DNA from: Cryptomeria japonica | Lineage: Eukaryota > Streptophyta > Pinopsida > Cupressales > Cupressaceae | NCBI RefSeq assembly: GCF_030272615.1 | Contig: NC_081415.1 | Coordinates: 234,739,303-234,803,302, forward strand | Length of the DNA: 64,000 nucleotides | Reading direction: 5' to 3' | Shown: positions 47,076 to 57,937 of the stretch, in pieces | Layout: each line of letters begins with the position of its first letter | How positions within the stretch are numbered: the first letter of the stretch is position 1 | Position numbers and translations under genes: made by a program | Notes under the pieces: model-generated | What the model was told of the DNA's origin: nothing | The model's input: only the letters and a program-made list of their open reading frames with translations | The model's database searches: none

Positions 47076-47795
47076 TCATGCTTTCATGGGCACTAAAGCT
47101 AATGAGGTTGTATTATTTATCTCAGGCTTTCTTAATTGGACTGTGAAGTTTTCCATGTCTGAATGACAGAAATAGGTTATTTGGTTAGGGTCTATGTCTT
47201 CAATGATGTAAGAGGATCTTGATTCCCTATCCACTCTTACTCCCTTCCCATTCATTGGTATAGTGGCATATGATAAGTCTAATTGAATATGACCTCCTAC
47301 CAGGCCTGACCATTGTCTAAACAATAATATCCCATAGTTAGGAGGAACATCCACCACTGTTATATCTATTTTGTATGAAGCCTTAGGACAAGAAGCAATT
47401 TTAAATTCTACGTCCTTCATCACACCTACCACCAGGACAAACCTAGTGTCCATGGCATAACATCTTCCATAAGTAGTATCCACCCACATCCCTAATTATT
47501 TCAATACTCCAAATGGCATAATATTCATGGCAACTCCTGAATCTAGCATGCAATTCCTTACCAATTTATTTTTAATCACCCATGTCATATAAAAGGGGTT
47601 TACCTGTGAAGGATCTTTTGCTATTGTGTCTCCCAAGTATACCACAGGTGCAACTTCTTCATTTTTCTCCTTTATTTGACCTTGGTGGTTTTGTTCTATA
47701 TACGAATCTTTGGGAGCTACAAATATCATCTTCATGGTTTTTTCTCTGTATTCAGGGAATTTCATCATTTCCAATAGAGGGACTGAAACTTTCAT
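47076..47795 (-). pseudogene. gypsy G1 protease
   Basis: Minus strand. KNKLVRNCMLDSGVAMNIMPFGVLK gives the protease active site (DSG) near 47545. After one stop near 47493 the domain continues MWVDTTYGRCYAMDTRF ... IDITVVDVPPNYGILLFRQW, where ILL.R.W is the conserved protease C-terminal block. The remaining part to 47076 is the linker to the RNase H domain. Confidence 0.85.
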
Positions 47796-48536
47796 CTATG
47801 ATAATGCATTAGTAATGTCTAAAGATGAAGTGTTTGACTCAGCTTTCTCAATGTGTTCATTCTTAAATGGCTTGACTACTTTGATGTTGATTTCTTTTGT
47901 TTGGGCCATATTTCCATCATGTGGCTTGGCTTCTATTGTAGCTGACGATTTGGTTTTCATGTTGCTTTTGTTTATAAATAACCTTGTAGTTTTCCCCTGA
48001 TCTGGATTCAAAATTCTATTTATTATATTTTAATTTCTCCTCGCTAGAGCTACAACTACAATAGTCGACGCCTTTTGTTCTTCTTTTGTAGGCTTTCTAA
48101 ACCTTGGGACCTCCTCTTCATCATGATCTGAGAACACTTGTTGCATGCAACACTGATGATTATACCTTTGATCATTTATATCATATTCATAATTATCTTT
48201 GGATGAGTAATAATCATTTACCCCATTAAAAGGTTGAAGTGATATTGTATTTATTAACTAATCAGGGTCATATTGATCATATGCTATCTCTTCATTCTGC
48301 AAAATTTGAGCCACCAAACACTGTAGTGGAGAATGTGGTAGATTGCATGCATCACACCAAGGACTATCCTCTATCATGTAATTTCCTTTAGTGAATGGAT
48401 CAGGTAAATCCTTATTAGAGTTTTGTTTTGGAAATTTTGGTTTTCCATCATTCTGATTTGTGTTATAAGGCATATCATGGAGTTTTGGTCTATCGTGTCT
48501 ATAAAAATATGGTCTATCAGGTTTACCTATTGTCAA
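47796..48536 (-). pseudogene. gypsy G1 gag C-terminus, cut at K junction
   Basis: Minus strand. Reading from the junction: PDRPYFYRHDRPKLHDMPYNTNQNDGKPKF, then a cysteine cluster CDACNLPHSPLQC at about 48345-48305 that resembles the knuckle-like motif of this gypsy group, then a broken stretch and KTTRLFINKSNMKTKSSATIEAK (48000). The N-terminal part lies beyond K at 57.75-56.9 kb. Confidence 0.75.
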
Positions 48537-49560
48537 CGATTAAAACATGTCATCCAAGATTTGATTAATAATAGAGTGATAATTGTGGATGGACATATGA
48601 CAAACGAATCGCACACAGATTTCAAAAGTCTGATTCCTAACTATGACAAGGGTGAATCATCAGCGGCATATACTGGTAAGGGTAAAGAAAAAATGAACTA
48701 TGCTCATGCATATGACAATCTGGTAAATGTGATTGTGGTAAAAGAGAAACAACATCAAGAACCTACTCATGCTATCACAAGAAGAAAAGACAAAGTTGTT
48801 TTGTCGGATCCTACAACTATCACATAATCCACTTCAAAACAATATAGTCTAGTGGATCAAGTACAGGAAACTCCCACGCAAATATACATCTTAGAACTTT
48901 TAAGGCTTTCACCTGCACACAAATAAATTCTAGAAAGAGCATTGGTAGACATGATTGTGTCCAAATATCTTGATGTGGATCGATTCCAAACCATAGTGGG
49001 ACACCTCACAACCCCTCACCACTCATTATTCACCAAAGAATATGACATGTCCTTGCAACATCCCATAACGCTCCCTTGCATATTGAAGTCCTCATTCATA
49101 AGACATGCGTTAAATGTATCCTAATAGATGGGGGAGTTGGCTTAAACATTTTCTCATTAAGTCTTGTTCGTGCTCTAGGTTATTCTGAAGATGTAGTTGA
49201 TCCCTAAAAAAAGATCACAATCAAAGCATATGATGAAGAAGAGTGTTCCTCCAAAGGAATTGTGGTATTACCCATCACAGTGGGACCCTTGCAGAAAGAT
49301 ACAACATGCCAAGTTCTATACTCGGATTTATCATACAACATACTTTTGGGAAGACCATGGATAAATGACATACAAGCTATTACATCAACATATCATCAGT
49401 GCCTGAATTTTCCATATAATGGGCAGGAAATCACGATCTCAGCAAACTCAAATCCATTCCGGTACTATAGTAATCTAGAATCGGCTCAAGACATCATTGT
49501 TCCTCATAATAGGAAGGCATTATCTTCAAACATAAAATCCAAGGAAAAATAATTTGCCTC
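48528..49560 (+). pseudogene. element K gag end and protease, decayed
   Basis: Opens inside gag (YCQRLKHVIQDLINNRVIIVDG) and continues through a lysine-rich stretch to TTIT and a stop at 48826. The protease site LIDGGVGLN lies near 49120-49145 (DGG, as in many Tat-type proteases, instead of DSG), next to stops. From 49262 an open part has VLPITVGPLQKDTTCQVL and YNILLGRPWI, the protease end block. The first 30 or so residues of the local open frame left of 48528 are antisense to G1 gag and are not part of it. Confidence 0.8.
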
Positions 49561-49564
49561 AATT

Positions 49565-50080
49565 TTGTTAAGTATGGAAAAACATATGCAGCTAAGAGAT
49601 CAAGGGCATGGAGAATATTCATTGTCACAGTTACCACTTTTTCCTAAATCCTATGGAAAACCATCAAACTCTAAACATCCACCAATTGTGAAACATCTTC
49701 CAATATTTGATGGAGAATTTGTTAGTGTTGGGACCTTATCAGAGGAAACAAAAGACAAAGATGTACTACAGTGGATTTACAAGGATGAAGAAGTCCAACA
49801 AAAGATCAATAATATCAGAATACCTACAGAAAAATATGGAAAAGCATTTAACATCCTCCAGAAGATGGGATACATTGGAACAGGTCCTATAGGAAAAAGA
49901 AAAGAAGGTATCTCAAAACCAATACAACCTCATACTGAGCAGGCTATAGACAAATCAGGCTTAGGGTATGGACAAGTTCCTCCACAAGAAGAAACACCTT
50001 CTAGGAAACAAAAAGATGAACATGACAAAAGACAAGAGCAACTTGCAATTGAAAGGGAAAAAAAATCTGCCAAACAATGA
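49565..50080 (+). pseudogene. element K linker with G-patch domain
   Basis: A 171-codon open frame between protease and reverse transcriptase. Residues about 95-140 read EKYGKAFNILQKMGYIGTGPIGKRKEGISKPI, with later KSGLGYG: the glycine spacing and the lead helix match a G-patch, an RNA-binding or helicase-activating motif. A lysine/glutamate-rich tail follows (KDEHDKRQEQLAIEREKKSAKQ). It is in continuity with the protease stretch (one TAA at 49550). In the element it would form part of the polyprotein. Confidence 0.75.
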
Positions 50081-51150
50081 GAACAAGCAAACATAAAATG
50101 GAAAAAGAAGAAAGCTTCTAATCAATAGGAAAAACAAACTAAAGGCACTTCACAAGAAGAGTTAACTCCTAATAAAAATAGATAAGAAGGTGGTACAAAG
50201 AAAGGAGAGATGATAGCAAGGTTGACAAAACTCAATATCATCCCAAAGGAAGCTGACTATGAGAGAAGAAAAGATATAGAAATAAAAATAGAAGAAACAA
50301 ACCAAACGCTATATGAACAAATTTGTGGATTGCAAGCTGCAAGTGAGACAGATTCTAATGAATGGGAATGGGATTCCTATCATTCTAAACAATCAATTGA
50401 AGGAACTTGCTTTGAATAAGATATAGGTGTCGATGTAGTTCATGCATATGTAGGACAAATGTTAGGAACTAGCCCACTTGAATTAGAATCACATTCAGTT
50501 GACTTGGACTTAATTGAGGACGATCAGGAGCTACTTCCAAGAGGTCATTCTAACGAGATTATCATTCTAGACATTGAAATACATATAGAAAACTTTGACA
50601 TCTCTATCATGACCCTTAATACCTTTGAAGCATCTCAAACTAAGGACCCCTTACCTCTAATCCATCCTAAACTTATTGACTGGGAAAATGAAAGACATAC
50701 TGCCATTGATACCTTTCCTAATGACCATGCCATATCCTTATATCTTAATGCAATAAACCCCCACCAACTTTCACCAGGGATTTCAACAACACATCTTCCA
50801 GTCAAGTGGGTGCCAAATCTCCTAGTCACAAAAGTGAAAATAAAGAAAACAATATCAAGTCTAATGCTGAAAATCATTTATTGGCAACATTAAACCAAGA
50901 CAAAGTAAAAAGAAAGGACGCATCTAAAGGTGAAGACCTCCTTGAGGCACCAAAAGATGGGAGATTTGACACCTTACCTGAATACTATCAAGAAAGGTCA
51001 TCCATATTGATCGAACCAATAGAGGCAATTAACATTGGGATAATAGAGCAACCAAAGATTCTACATCCAACAACCTCTCTATCAAAACAAGAAAAACAAA
51101 AATATATGGAATTCTTTAAAAGACAGCAAATCAATTTCGCCTAGTCATAT
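50081..51150 (+). pseudogene. element K linker before reverse transcriptase
   Basis: Open pieces 50210-50419, 50459-50893 and 50806-51144 joined by stops and one frameshift near 50810. Acidic and low in recognisable motifs; it ends SLSKQEKQKYMEFFKRQQINFA, the stretch that precedes the FAWSY-like block in gypsy elements. No function can be assigned beyond polyprotein spacer. Confidence 0.65.
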
Positions 51151-52500
51151 GCAGACATGCTAGGGTTGGATCCAAGTCTTATTATGCATCACTTAAATGT
51201 CAATCCGGGAGCCAAACTAGTTAAAAAAAATTTAAGAAAGATGCATCCTCATATTGCTCTGTGTCAAAGAAGAACTGAAGAAATTACTGGGCGTGGGATT
51301 CATCAGACCTATAGCATATCCTCAATGGGTATCAAACATAGTTCTTATTTCCAAACTAGATAAAAGTATCAGAGTATGCACAGATTTAAGAGATCTCAAT
51401 AATGCATCTCCAAAGGATGACTTTCCTTTGCCTAATAGTGACATCATTGTGGATTTAACAGTTGGATATTCCATGTTTTCTCTAATGGATGGTTTGTCAG
51501 GATATAATCAGATTAAAATAGCTCCATAAGATCAAGAAAATATAGCTTTCAAATGTCTATGGGGTACTTTATGCTAGAACGTCATGCCATTTGGATTAAA
51601 GAATGTAGGTGCTACATATTAGAGAACCATGACAACAATATTCCATGACATGATGCATATATTTATGGAAGATTATGTTGATGACATATTGGAAAAATCT
51701 TACAACATAGAGGAACATATAGGAATACTAGAAAAGATCTTTGACTGGTTAGAACAATACAAGCTACGACTCAATCCCAAGAAATGTTTCTTGTGTGTTA
51801 CTCCAGGTAAGCTATTGGGATACATTATTTCAGCTAGGGGTATCAAAGTAGATCTAGCTAAGGTAACAACAATCATGGAAATGGAATCTCCTATGAATAT
51901 CAGTCAACTCAGATCACTCCAAGGAAGACTATATTCAATCAGAAGATTTGTTGCTCAGCTAGTAGATAAATGTCAACCATTTACTAATCTGTTGCACAAG
52001 AATGTCCATTTCAAATGGGATAATCAATGTGAAGAAGCATTCAACAAGATCAATGACTATCTCATGCAACCATCCATCCTAATGTCACCAAATCAAGGAA
52101 AGTTGTTGTTACTATATGTATCAACCACAAAAGTATCATTAGAAGTTCTACTCACACAACAGGATAATGAAGGAAAAGAACGAGTTGTCTACTATATCAG
52201 CAAAACATTAGTGTGATACGAGCTCAACTATTCATCAATAGAAAAAGCATGCTTGGCTGTAGTATTTTCTTCTCAAAAATTGAGACACTATCTACTATCT
52301 CACTCTATCAAGTTGATAGCTAAAATTGATCCATTGAAGTATTTTCTCAACAAGGTGATATTAAAAGAAAGATTAGCAAAATGGATCATGATCCTAAGAA
52401 AGTTTGATATTGAGTATGTGGACAGAAAAGCTATCAAGGGGCAATTCATTGTAGACCAACTAGAAAAGGCACCACTTCAAGATGATCGTCCTTTACACAT
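51151..52500 (+). pseudogene. element K reverse transcriptase and gypsy RNase H, decayed
   Basis: SYADMLGLDPSLIMHHLNVNPGAK opens the domain. A frameshift lies near 51250. VKEELKKLLGVGFIRPIAYPQWVSN, RVCTDLRDLNNASPKDDFPLP and MFSLMDGLSGYNQIK follow; stops occur near 51528, 51575 and 51619. The catalytic YVDD is at 51674-51685. NPKKCFLCVTPGKLLGYIIS, SLQGRLYSIRRFV and NVHFKWDNQCEEAFNKI lead into RNase H, LLLLYVSTTKVSLEVLLTQ, HYLLSHSIKLIAKIDPLKYFL and EYVDRKAIKGQ. Confidence 0.92.
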
Positions 52501-52915
52501 TGAATTTCCAAATGCTAATATCCTAACGGTCACCACAAAGACATGGCAATTATACTTTGATGGTTCATATACACAACATGGATCAGGAGTAGGCATTCTA
52601 TTCATTATGCCACAAGGTCATACAATTCCAAAGGCATACAAATTAAGCTTTCTATGTACCAATAATACAGTAAAATATGAATCTTTTCTCACAAGAATAA
52701 AGATGGCCATAAAGTGGAACATTACATAGCTACAGGTCTTTGGAGACTCTCAGCTTGTCATCAATCAAATCAATGGTGATTATCAAACAAAGGATGAAAA
52801 GATAATGCCTTATAAGAAGATGGTTGATGATGTAAAGAGTTACTTTGTCAAAATAAATTTTGAGCAGATTTCGAGGAATGACAACAAAGAAGCAGATGCC
52901 ATGGAACCTAAAAGA
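52501..52915 (+). pseudogene. element K second RNase H (Tat-type), decayed
   Basis: LYFDGSYTQHGSGVGILFIMPQG (52550-52618) with the first Asp, CTNNTVKYESF with the Glu, then after a TAG at 52728, FGDSQLVINQINGDYQTKDEKIMPYKKMV with the next Asp, and NDNKEADAM with the last. All four acidic positions of an RNase H are present. Placed after the gypsy RNase H and before integrase, as in the Tat lineage. Confidence 0.88.
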
Positions 52916-54140
52916 TAATATCCTCCCTCTTGACTTGTCAAAGAACCAAAAGAGAAAATTTATTCGCCAATCTTCCCATTATACTCTTCTCATGGATACC
53001 CTTTTTAAACAAGGTCTGGACGGTACTCTTTTAAGATGTCTCGAGCAAGAAGAATCTAAGAAGGCCTTAAATCAAGTCCATAATGACATTTGTGGCACTC
53101 ATTCAAGTGGTCTTACCCTTTTGAAAAAACTCATATGCTTGGGCTATTATTGGCCAACTATGGAATGAGATTCTTTTCAGATAGCTAAAATATGCAAACA
53201 ATGTCAGATCCATGGAAATTTAATTCATGCACCAACACAAGAACTTCATGATTTGGCAACATCATGGCCTTTCTGCCAATGGGATCTTGATCTAGTAGGA
53301 AAGATACATCCTTCTTCATCCAATGGTCACAAATTCATCCTTGTAGCTACAGAATATTTCACAAAATGGATTGAGGCAGTACCTCTAACAAATACCACAG
53401 GAAAACAAATTGTTGCATTTATCTTGAACTACATCATATGTCGCTATGGCATACCCTTGACTATTATCACTGATAATGGGTGACCATTCAAGAATTATGA
53501 TGTACAAGAGCTATGTGAGAAATTCAAGATCCAACACATAATCTCTACACCCTACTATCCCCAAGGGAATGGACAAACAGAAGCATCAAACAAAACAATT
53601 TTTAAAATCCTCAAAAAGACAATAAATGATGCTAGTAGAGATTGGCATATTCAATTAAACCCTACTCTACAGGCCTACCATACTAGTATTTGCACACCAA
53701 CAGGCACCGCACCTTTCTCTCTTGTCTATGGATCAGAAGAAATACTTCCAATAAAAGTAGAGATACCTTCTCTATGAGTATCATTAAAAGGCCTTATCCT
53801 ATATGAAGAACAATGAGTATCTAGACTAGAAGAGTTAGAATCGATCCATGAACGAAGGCAAAATACGTTTGATCATTTAAAGGTGCATCAATAAAGAATG
53901 TGTTGAGGTTATAATCGCAAGGTCAAACTAAGAGCTTTTCAAGTTGGAGAACTAGTACTAAAGGAAAATCCATGCAACTAGGCAACTTGAGAAAAGAAAG
54001 GGAAGTTTGAACCAAACCGATTGGGTTCGTTTGTGATCACAACAATATTTGGGTCAAGAGCCTATCAACTATCAATTCCAGACAAGGATAAGCTTGAATA
54101 ACCCATCAATAGAATGCATCTGAAGAACTTTTATGTTTGA
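52916..54140 (+). pseudogene. element K integrase, decayed
   Basis: Zinc-binding part HNDICGTHSSGLTLLKKLICLGYYWPTM and CKQCQIHGN near 53085-53215, then the core: CQWDLDLVG (first Asp), IITDNG followed by TGA at 53481 (second Asp), GNGQTEASNK (Glu, near 53570). FSLVYGSEEILPIKVEIPSL and VGELVLKEN follow, ending MHLKNFYV at 54139. About ten in-frame stops. Confidence 0.9.
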
Positions 54141-54330
54141 AAAAGCAGAAAAATGCAAAAAAAGTGAAAAAGGCAGAAAAATAAAAAACAGTGAAAAGGC
54201 AGAAAATCCAAAAAACTGTGAAAAAGCAAAAAAATAAAAAATAGTGGAAAATCTGAAAATACAAAAACAACGAAAACAGAGAAAAAAATCAAATATGAGG
54301 AAAAATGCAATAAAAAAGGATGGTGAATAC
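54141..54330 (+). repeat. A-rich degenerate tandem repeat after element K pol
   Basis: About 190 bp made of imperfect units of roughly 25-30 bp built on GAAAAAGGCAGAAAA and AAAAACAGTG. Tandem repeats between pol and 3' LTR are known from Tat-type elements. Confidence 0.75.
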
Positions 54331-55893
54331 CTGGCAACGAGCACTATCTGTCAGCTAGCTCTTCCATCTATTAGTTCATGCATCCTCCCGCTTGCATTTC
54401 ATTTTCCATCAGCATTGTCCATATCCTTAAATAAGCCTTTGTACATACGCAGGTATCATGGGTGATTTCTCACCATGGTTTGGATCATTGGGTATATCAT
54501 AATAAATTTGTTTCTAGGCTTGAGGAAAAGTCCTGCACCTAGCTAGGGGCAAAATTTTCCATCATTTTGAGCTTAATTAAATAGGTAGAACAACATTTAG
54601 CCAATGCTTGTCAAGTGAAAACTGAGACACATCCAATGTTGAACACAAGATTAAATTATCAACCATCATATGTTAGTCTAAGCACATCACACACATATCA
54701 ATAGATGATCTCTTTTGACTAATGATTTTAACACTTTGGTTCAACTTATCTATCTTGATTTTTGCTATCATAATTTATAAGTGACTCTAGGATGTCTCTG
54801 ACTAGAGGAACAAGGAAGGAACATGATATTTTTCTTGTCTGTTGTTTGTAAATTAATCATTAATATGTGCAAATTTGTCTTAGGACATGATAATCGGAGT
54901 ATCATCGAAGACATTTCCGATTTGCATATAGAAATGGTTAATACTGCCTATTTTACACAAGCAACACTCAAGTCATCTTGGTTCAATTATACCTCGATGC
55001 TTGTGCTAACTTGCAATATCAAAATCTAGGAAATTGGTGCTCGGGTCATCATGGTTTAATTATACCATTGATGTTTACAATCATTTCCCACATTTTAAAA
55101 ACCTCAATGATGACACAAAGCAATAACCCAGTGATTGGTCTGATTGCAACTTTGCATTTCATTTGCATTTGCATTTACATTTAGCTTGCATTTCATTCCT
55201 ACATAGGATCACAAAAGCTCATCTTATCCAAGGCCAAATCTCTCGCAGGAATTATCAATGTAGCATCATAGGTGTGTACACAATTAGAATGATGACTAAT
55301 CTCTCTCCAGATGTTGTCAACCCAATGTGAATCTTATGCTACTCCCTCAAATGTACCACCATCAACACATCTGAATCTTCCTGCAATAGGATATCAACAA
55401 AATGCCAGTTCTTTATCCAATCAATCTTATCAATTCTATCAATCCATCTCATCTGATCCATTCTATCATGTCTTATACAAGATGTATCCTTCTTGAAACC
55501 AGATGCTTTGATCATCTTTGTCTTATATAGGAGGTTTAATTCCTGAAACCAAACTTGATCTCAATCTCATCAATCTAATCAATCTTATCAATTCAATCAA
55601 GCTCTATCAATCATCACATCAAGAACCACATTACAGTGATCAAAGAATTCGTGCTTTCATCAATCAACGTTTCTGAAATCAAATCATTTTTAATCAGGAA
55701 ATCAATTTCCCAAGGATCCAAACACTCCAAAGGTCGATTATCTCAATTGATCTCTCAAGGGGGCATCATCGTATCACAATTTATCAATCAATGTTTGGGC
55801 ATCACATCAAACCAATATTGCATCAACATCATCAAATTGAGATTATTCTTTGAATCAATGTGTCATCACACCTCACTTCAAAGAGGGGCAAAA
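54331..55893 (+). other. element K 3' non-coding region and polypurine tract
   Basis: No coding signal. It contains a CATTTG/CATTTA microrepeat at about 55153-55196 and an ATCAAT-rich stretch at 55400-55640 and 55790-55835. AAAGAGGGGCAAAA (55880-55893) is the polypurine tract before the LTR. Confidence 0.75.
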
Positions 55894-56872
55894 TGTATAC
55901 ACCTAAAAATGGTCTAAAGATAATTAATTAAAAAAGCAATTATTTAATTAATCCCCCTTCCCAATTTAATTGAATTCACTAGCAATTTGATTAAATTTCC
56001 CATTCATCCACTTATTAATAAATCTAAGGATTTATTTAATAAGTTTATTTCAATAGTCCCCTTTGATTAATTAATCCTCCCCTAATTAATTAAAACAAAT
56101 CAATTTATGAGTTTGTTGAAAGTTAATTAGCCTTTTCCTATTATTTGATTTTTTAAATTCAAATTCCCCACATTCCTCCTAACTTCTAACCACCTAACCT
56201 AACCACCCCCTAACCTAACCCATTCCACCTAATTCTGGGTTTAACTAACCCTATCCTATCTTGCACATCCTAACCTCCTTATCCTAACCTCCTATGGGTT
56301 GGATATTCTCCCCTTGAGACACATGGCATGTTTGCCACATGTCTCTTCCCTTGGACACTTGCCCTCTTGCGAGCAACATTCCTTGACACTTTCCACCACA
56401 GAGATGACAAGTGTCCCTCCTTCCAACCTCTTCTCCAACCTCCTCCAATTTGACACTTGATATCTACAGACCCAATCTTGACCATTGATTCCTTCCACCT
56501 CACCCCTGGCCTTGGAAATCCTATAAATATCCCCCATTTTGGAGCACAATGGATCCTATCTCAAGCATTTTTATTATAAGCATATTATTTCTAGCATTGT
56601 TATCATTTATTGCATCTTAGATCTAGCTTAACTTGATCATCTTCTAGCATAATTACTTAATCATATAGCATAATAAATCTCCCATCTAGCTTAATTGCAT
56701 CTAGCATTTGGCATAATCATGCATATCATTAGCATAATTAGCTTCTTGGATCAATCTAGCTTAATCATGCATTCATCTAGCTTGCACATCATATCATTTT
56801 CAATCCTCCATCTTGGTATAGTCAAGTCACTGGGATTGCTCATCTAGATATGAGAGAAAATCCACACCCACA
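55894..56872 (+). repeat. LTR of element K (3' LTR)
   Basis: Starts TGTATACACC after the polypurine tract; the best end is ..CACACCCACA at 56872, giving 979 bp. TATAAATA lies at 56522-56529. From 56570 to 56790 a CTAGCATAAT/CTAGCTTAAT motif recurs. The end position is by TG...CA rule only, since no second copy exists here. Confidence 0.7.
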
Positions 56873-57916
56873 TCTCTTAGGAGGTGATAGAGCGCTTTGC
56901 CATGGTTTATCTTTCATTTGATTTCAATTTGCCAACCATGCTTGTAATGACCTATTGAGTGTTTGTGTTGCATTTGTAAGTACCCTACTTCACACTCGTG
57001 ACAAATTATACTGTGGTTGAAAATGGGGATACTAAGCAAATTGATCATATGAATTATATTGTTGTTTAGGTTGGGGTTGGTTATACAGATTGTATTGAGG
57101 AGGGTTTTGATTGGGGGCCAAATCACCAAGCCTATAATTTTGGCCAGGTCCTTGATATAAAGGGTTTTCATGTGCTCTGAAGTTCTAACCACTACCGTGT
57201 GTCCCTGGTACAGAATCTCTTCCTTGAGAGGGCCTTTGGGATTGACTTGCTCTTACACCCTTTCTGTTATGTCTTTATAAATCATGGAACAGATCATCTT
57301 CATCAAGTTTTATGTCTAACCTGGCACAAGCATCCAAGGCTTCCTATGTCATTCCCTGATTTCTCATTTCAAGAGTTGTGTCCATAACTTGTTTTATTAA
57401 TCCTTAAACCTGCCCTGGTAATCCATTTAGGTTTCCTAAACTTATAGAATTCATTCTAGAATCCCTTGAAGATGAGCTAGAGTGTCCAAAAGAGAAACCA
57501 GAGGAAGTACTAAATGTTCCTTGTGAATGAGCTTTATGCTTATGTTTTTGTTCTCTATCTACAATAGTCAAATCCATGCCCTCACCTCCCCTGCCAGCTG
57601 AAAATAAATCTTTTTGTGCATTGAAAGATGGATTTTGAATGCATTCCTTCTCAGCATTATATTGATTGTATCATTCATCAAGGAATAGATTTTTGGGCCC
57701 CATTGGATTGCTTTGTGAGTTGTTTTTCTTTTGAATGGTTTTATTTCTTTTCTGATTGATCTCCAGTTGTATGAGGGGATGTCCTTGTCTCAAAGACCTC
57801 CTTCCATACATGCATATATTTTTTCCTATATTAGAGTCGCCACCTCTCTTTAAGAGGAATATTTTGTTATTATTTTCTCTTGAGTCCTTTCCCACAATAG
57901 AGTTCTTTGTTTATTG
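56873..57916 (-). pseudogene. gypsy G1 gag N-terminal part and leader, decayed
   Basis: Minus strand, downstream of the primer site. A leader runs to about 57750. A gag-like reading then follows with NPSFNAQKDLFSAGRGG, a serine-rich run (GFSFGHSSSSSRDSR), NGLPGQV and, after stops, a proline/glutamine-rich part (NPLYQGPGQNYRLGDLAPNQNPPQYNLYNQPQP). No single long frame survives. The remaining gag lies left of K at 48536. Confidence 0.7.
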
Positions 57917-57936
57917 TCCCTAACGGAGTCGCCAAT
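57917..57936 (-). other. Primer-binding site of gypsy G1
   Basis: Minus strand ATTGGCGACTCCGTTAGGGA just after the LTR end ..CACCAACA. TGGCGACTCC is a familiar plant gypsy primer site. A second TGGCGACTCT occurs near 57835 on the same strand. Confidence 0.8.
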
Positions 57937-57937
57937 C

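Larger units (their letters stand above)
48528..56872 (+). mobile_element. Ty3/gypsy Tat-like element K, 5'-truncated
   Basis: Plus strand: gag end and protease, G-patch domain, long linker, reverse transcriptase, RNase H, second RNase H, integrase, A-rich 3' region, polypurine tract and LTR (55894-56872). It has no 5' LTR, primer site or gag start; the left edge falls inside a coding segment fused to G1 gag in opposite orientation. A second RNase H between the first one and integrase, and a long repeat-bearing 3' non-coding region, match the plant Tat lineage. Many stops; dead. Confidence 0.85.

Noticed and set aside
48423-48527. Plus-strand open frame joining onto K gag
   Set aside because: These codons are antisense to G1 gag; the join exists only because of the G1/K junction.
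54072-54344. Minus-strand Phe-rich open frames
   Set aside because: Reverse reading of the A-rich repeat after K pol.
55150-55640. CATTTG and ATCAAT repeats as a possible CRISPR-like array
   Set aside because: Short, irregular, without spacers; plant nuclear context.
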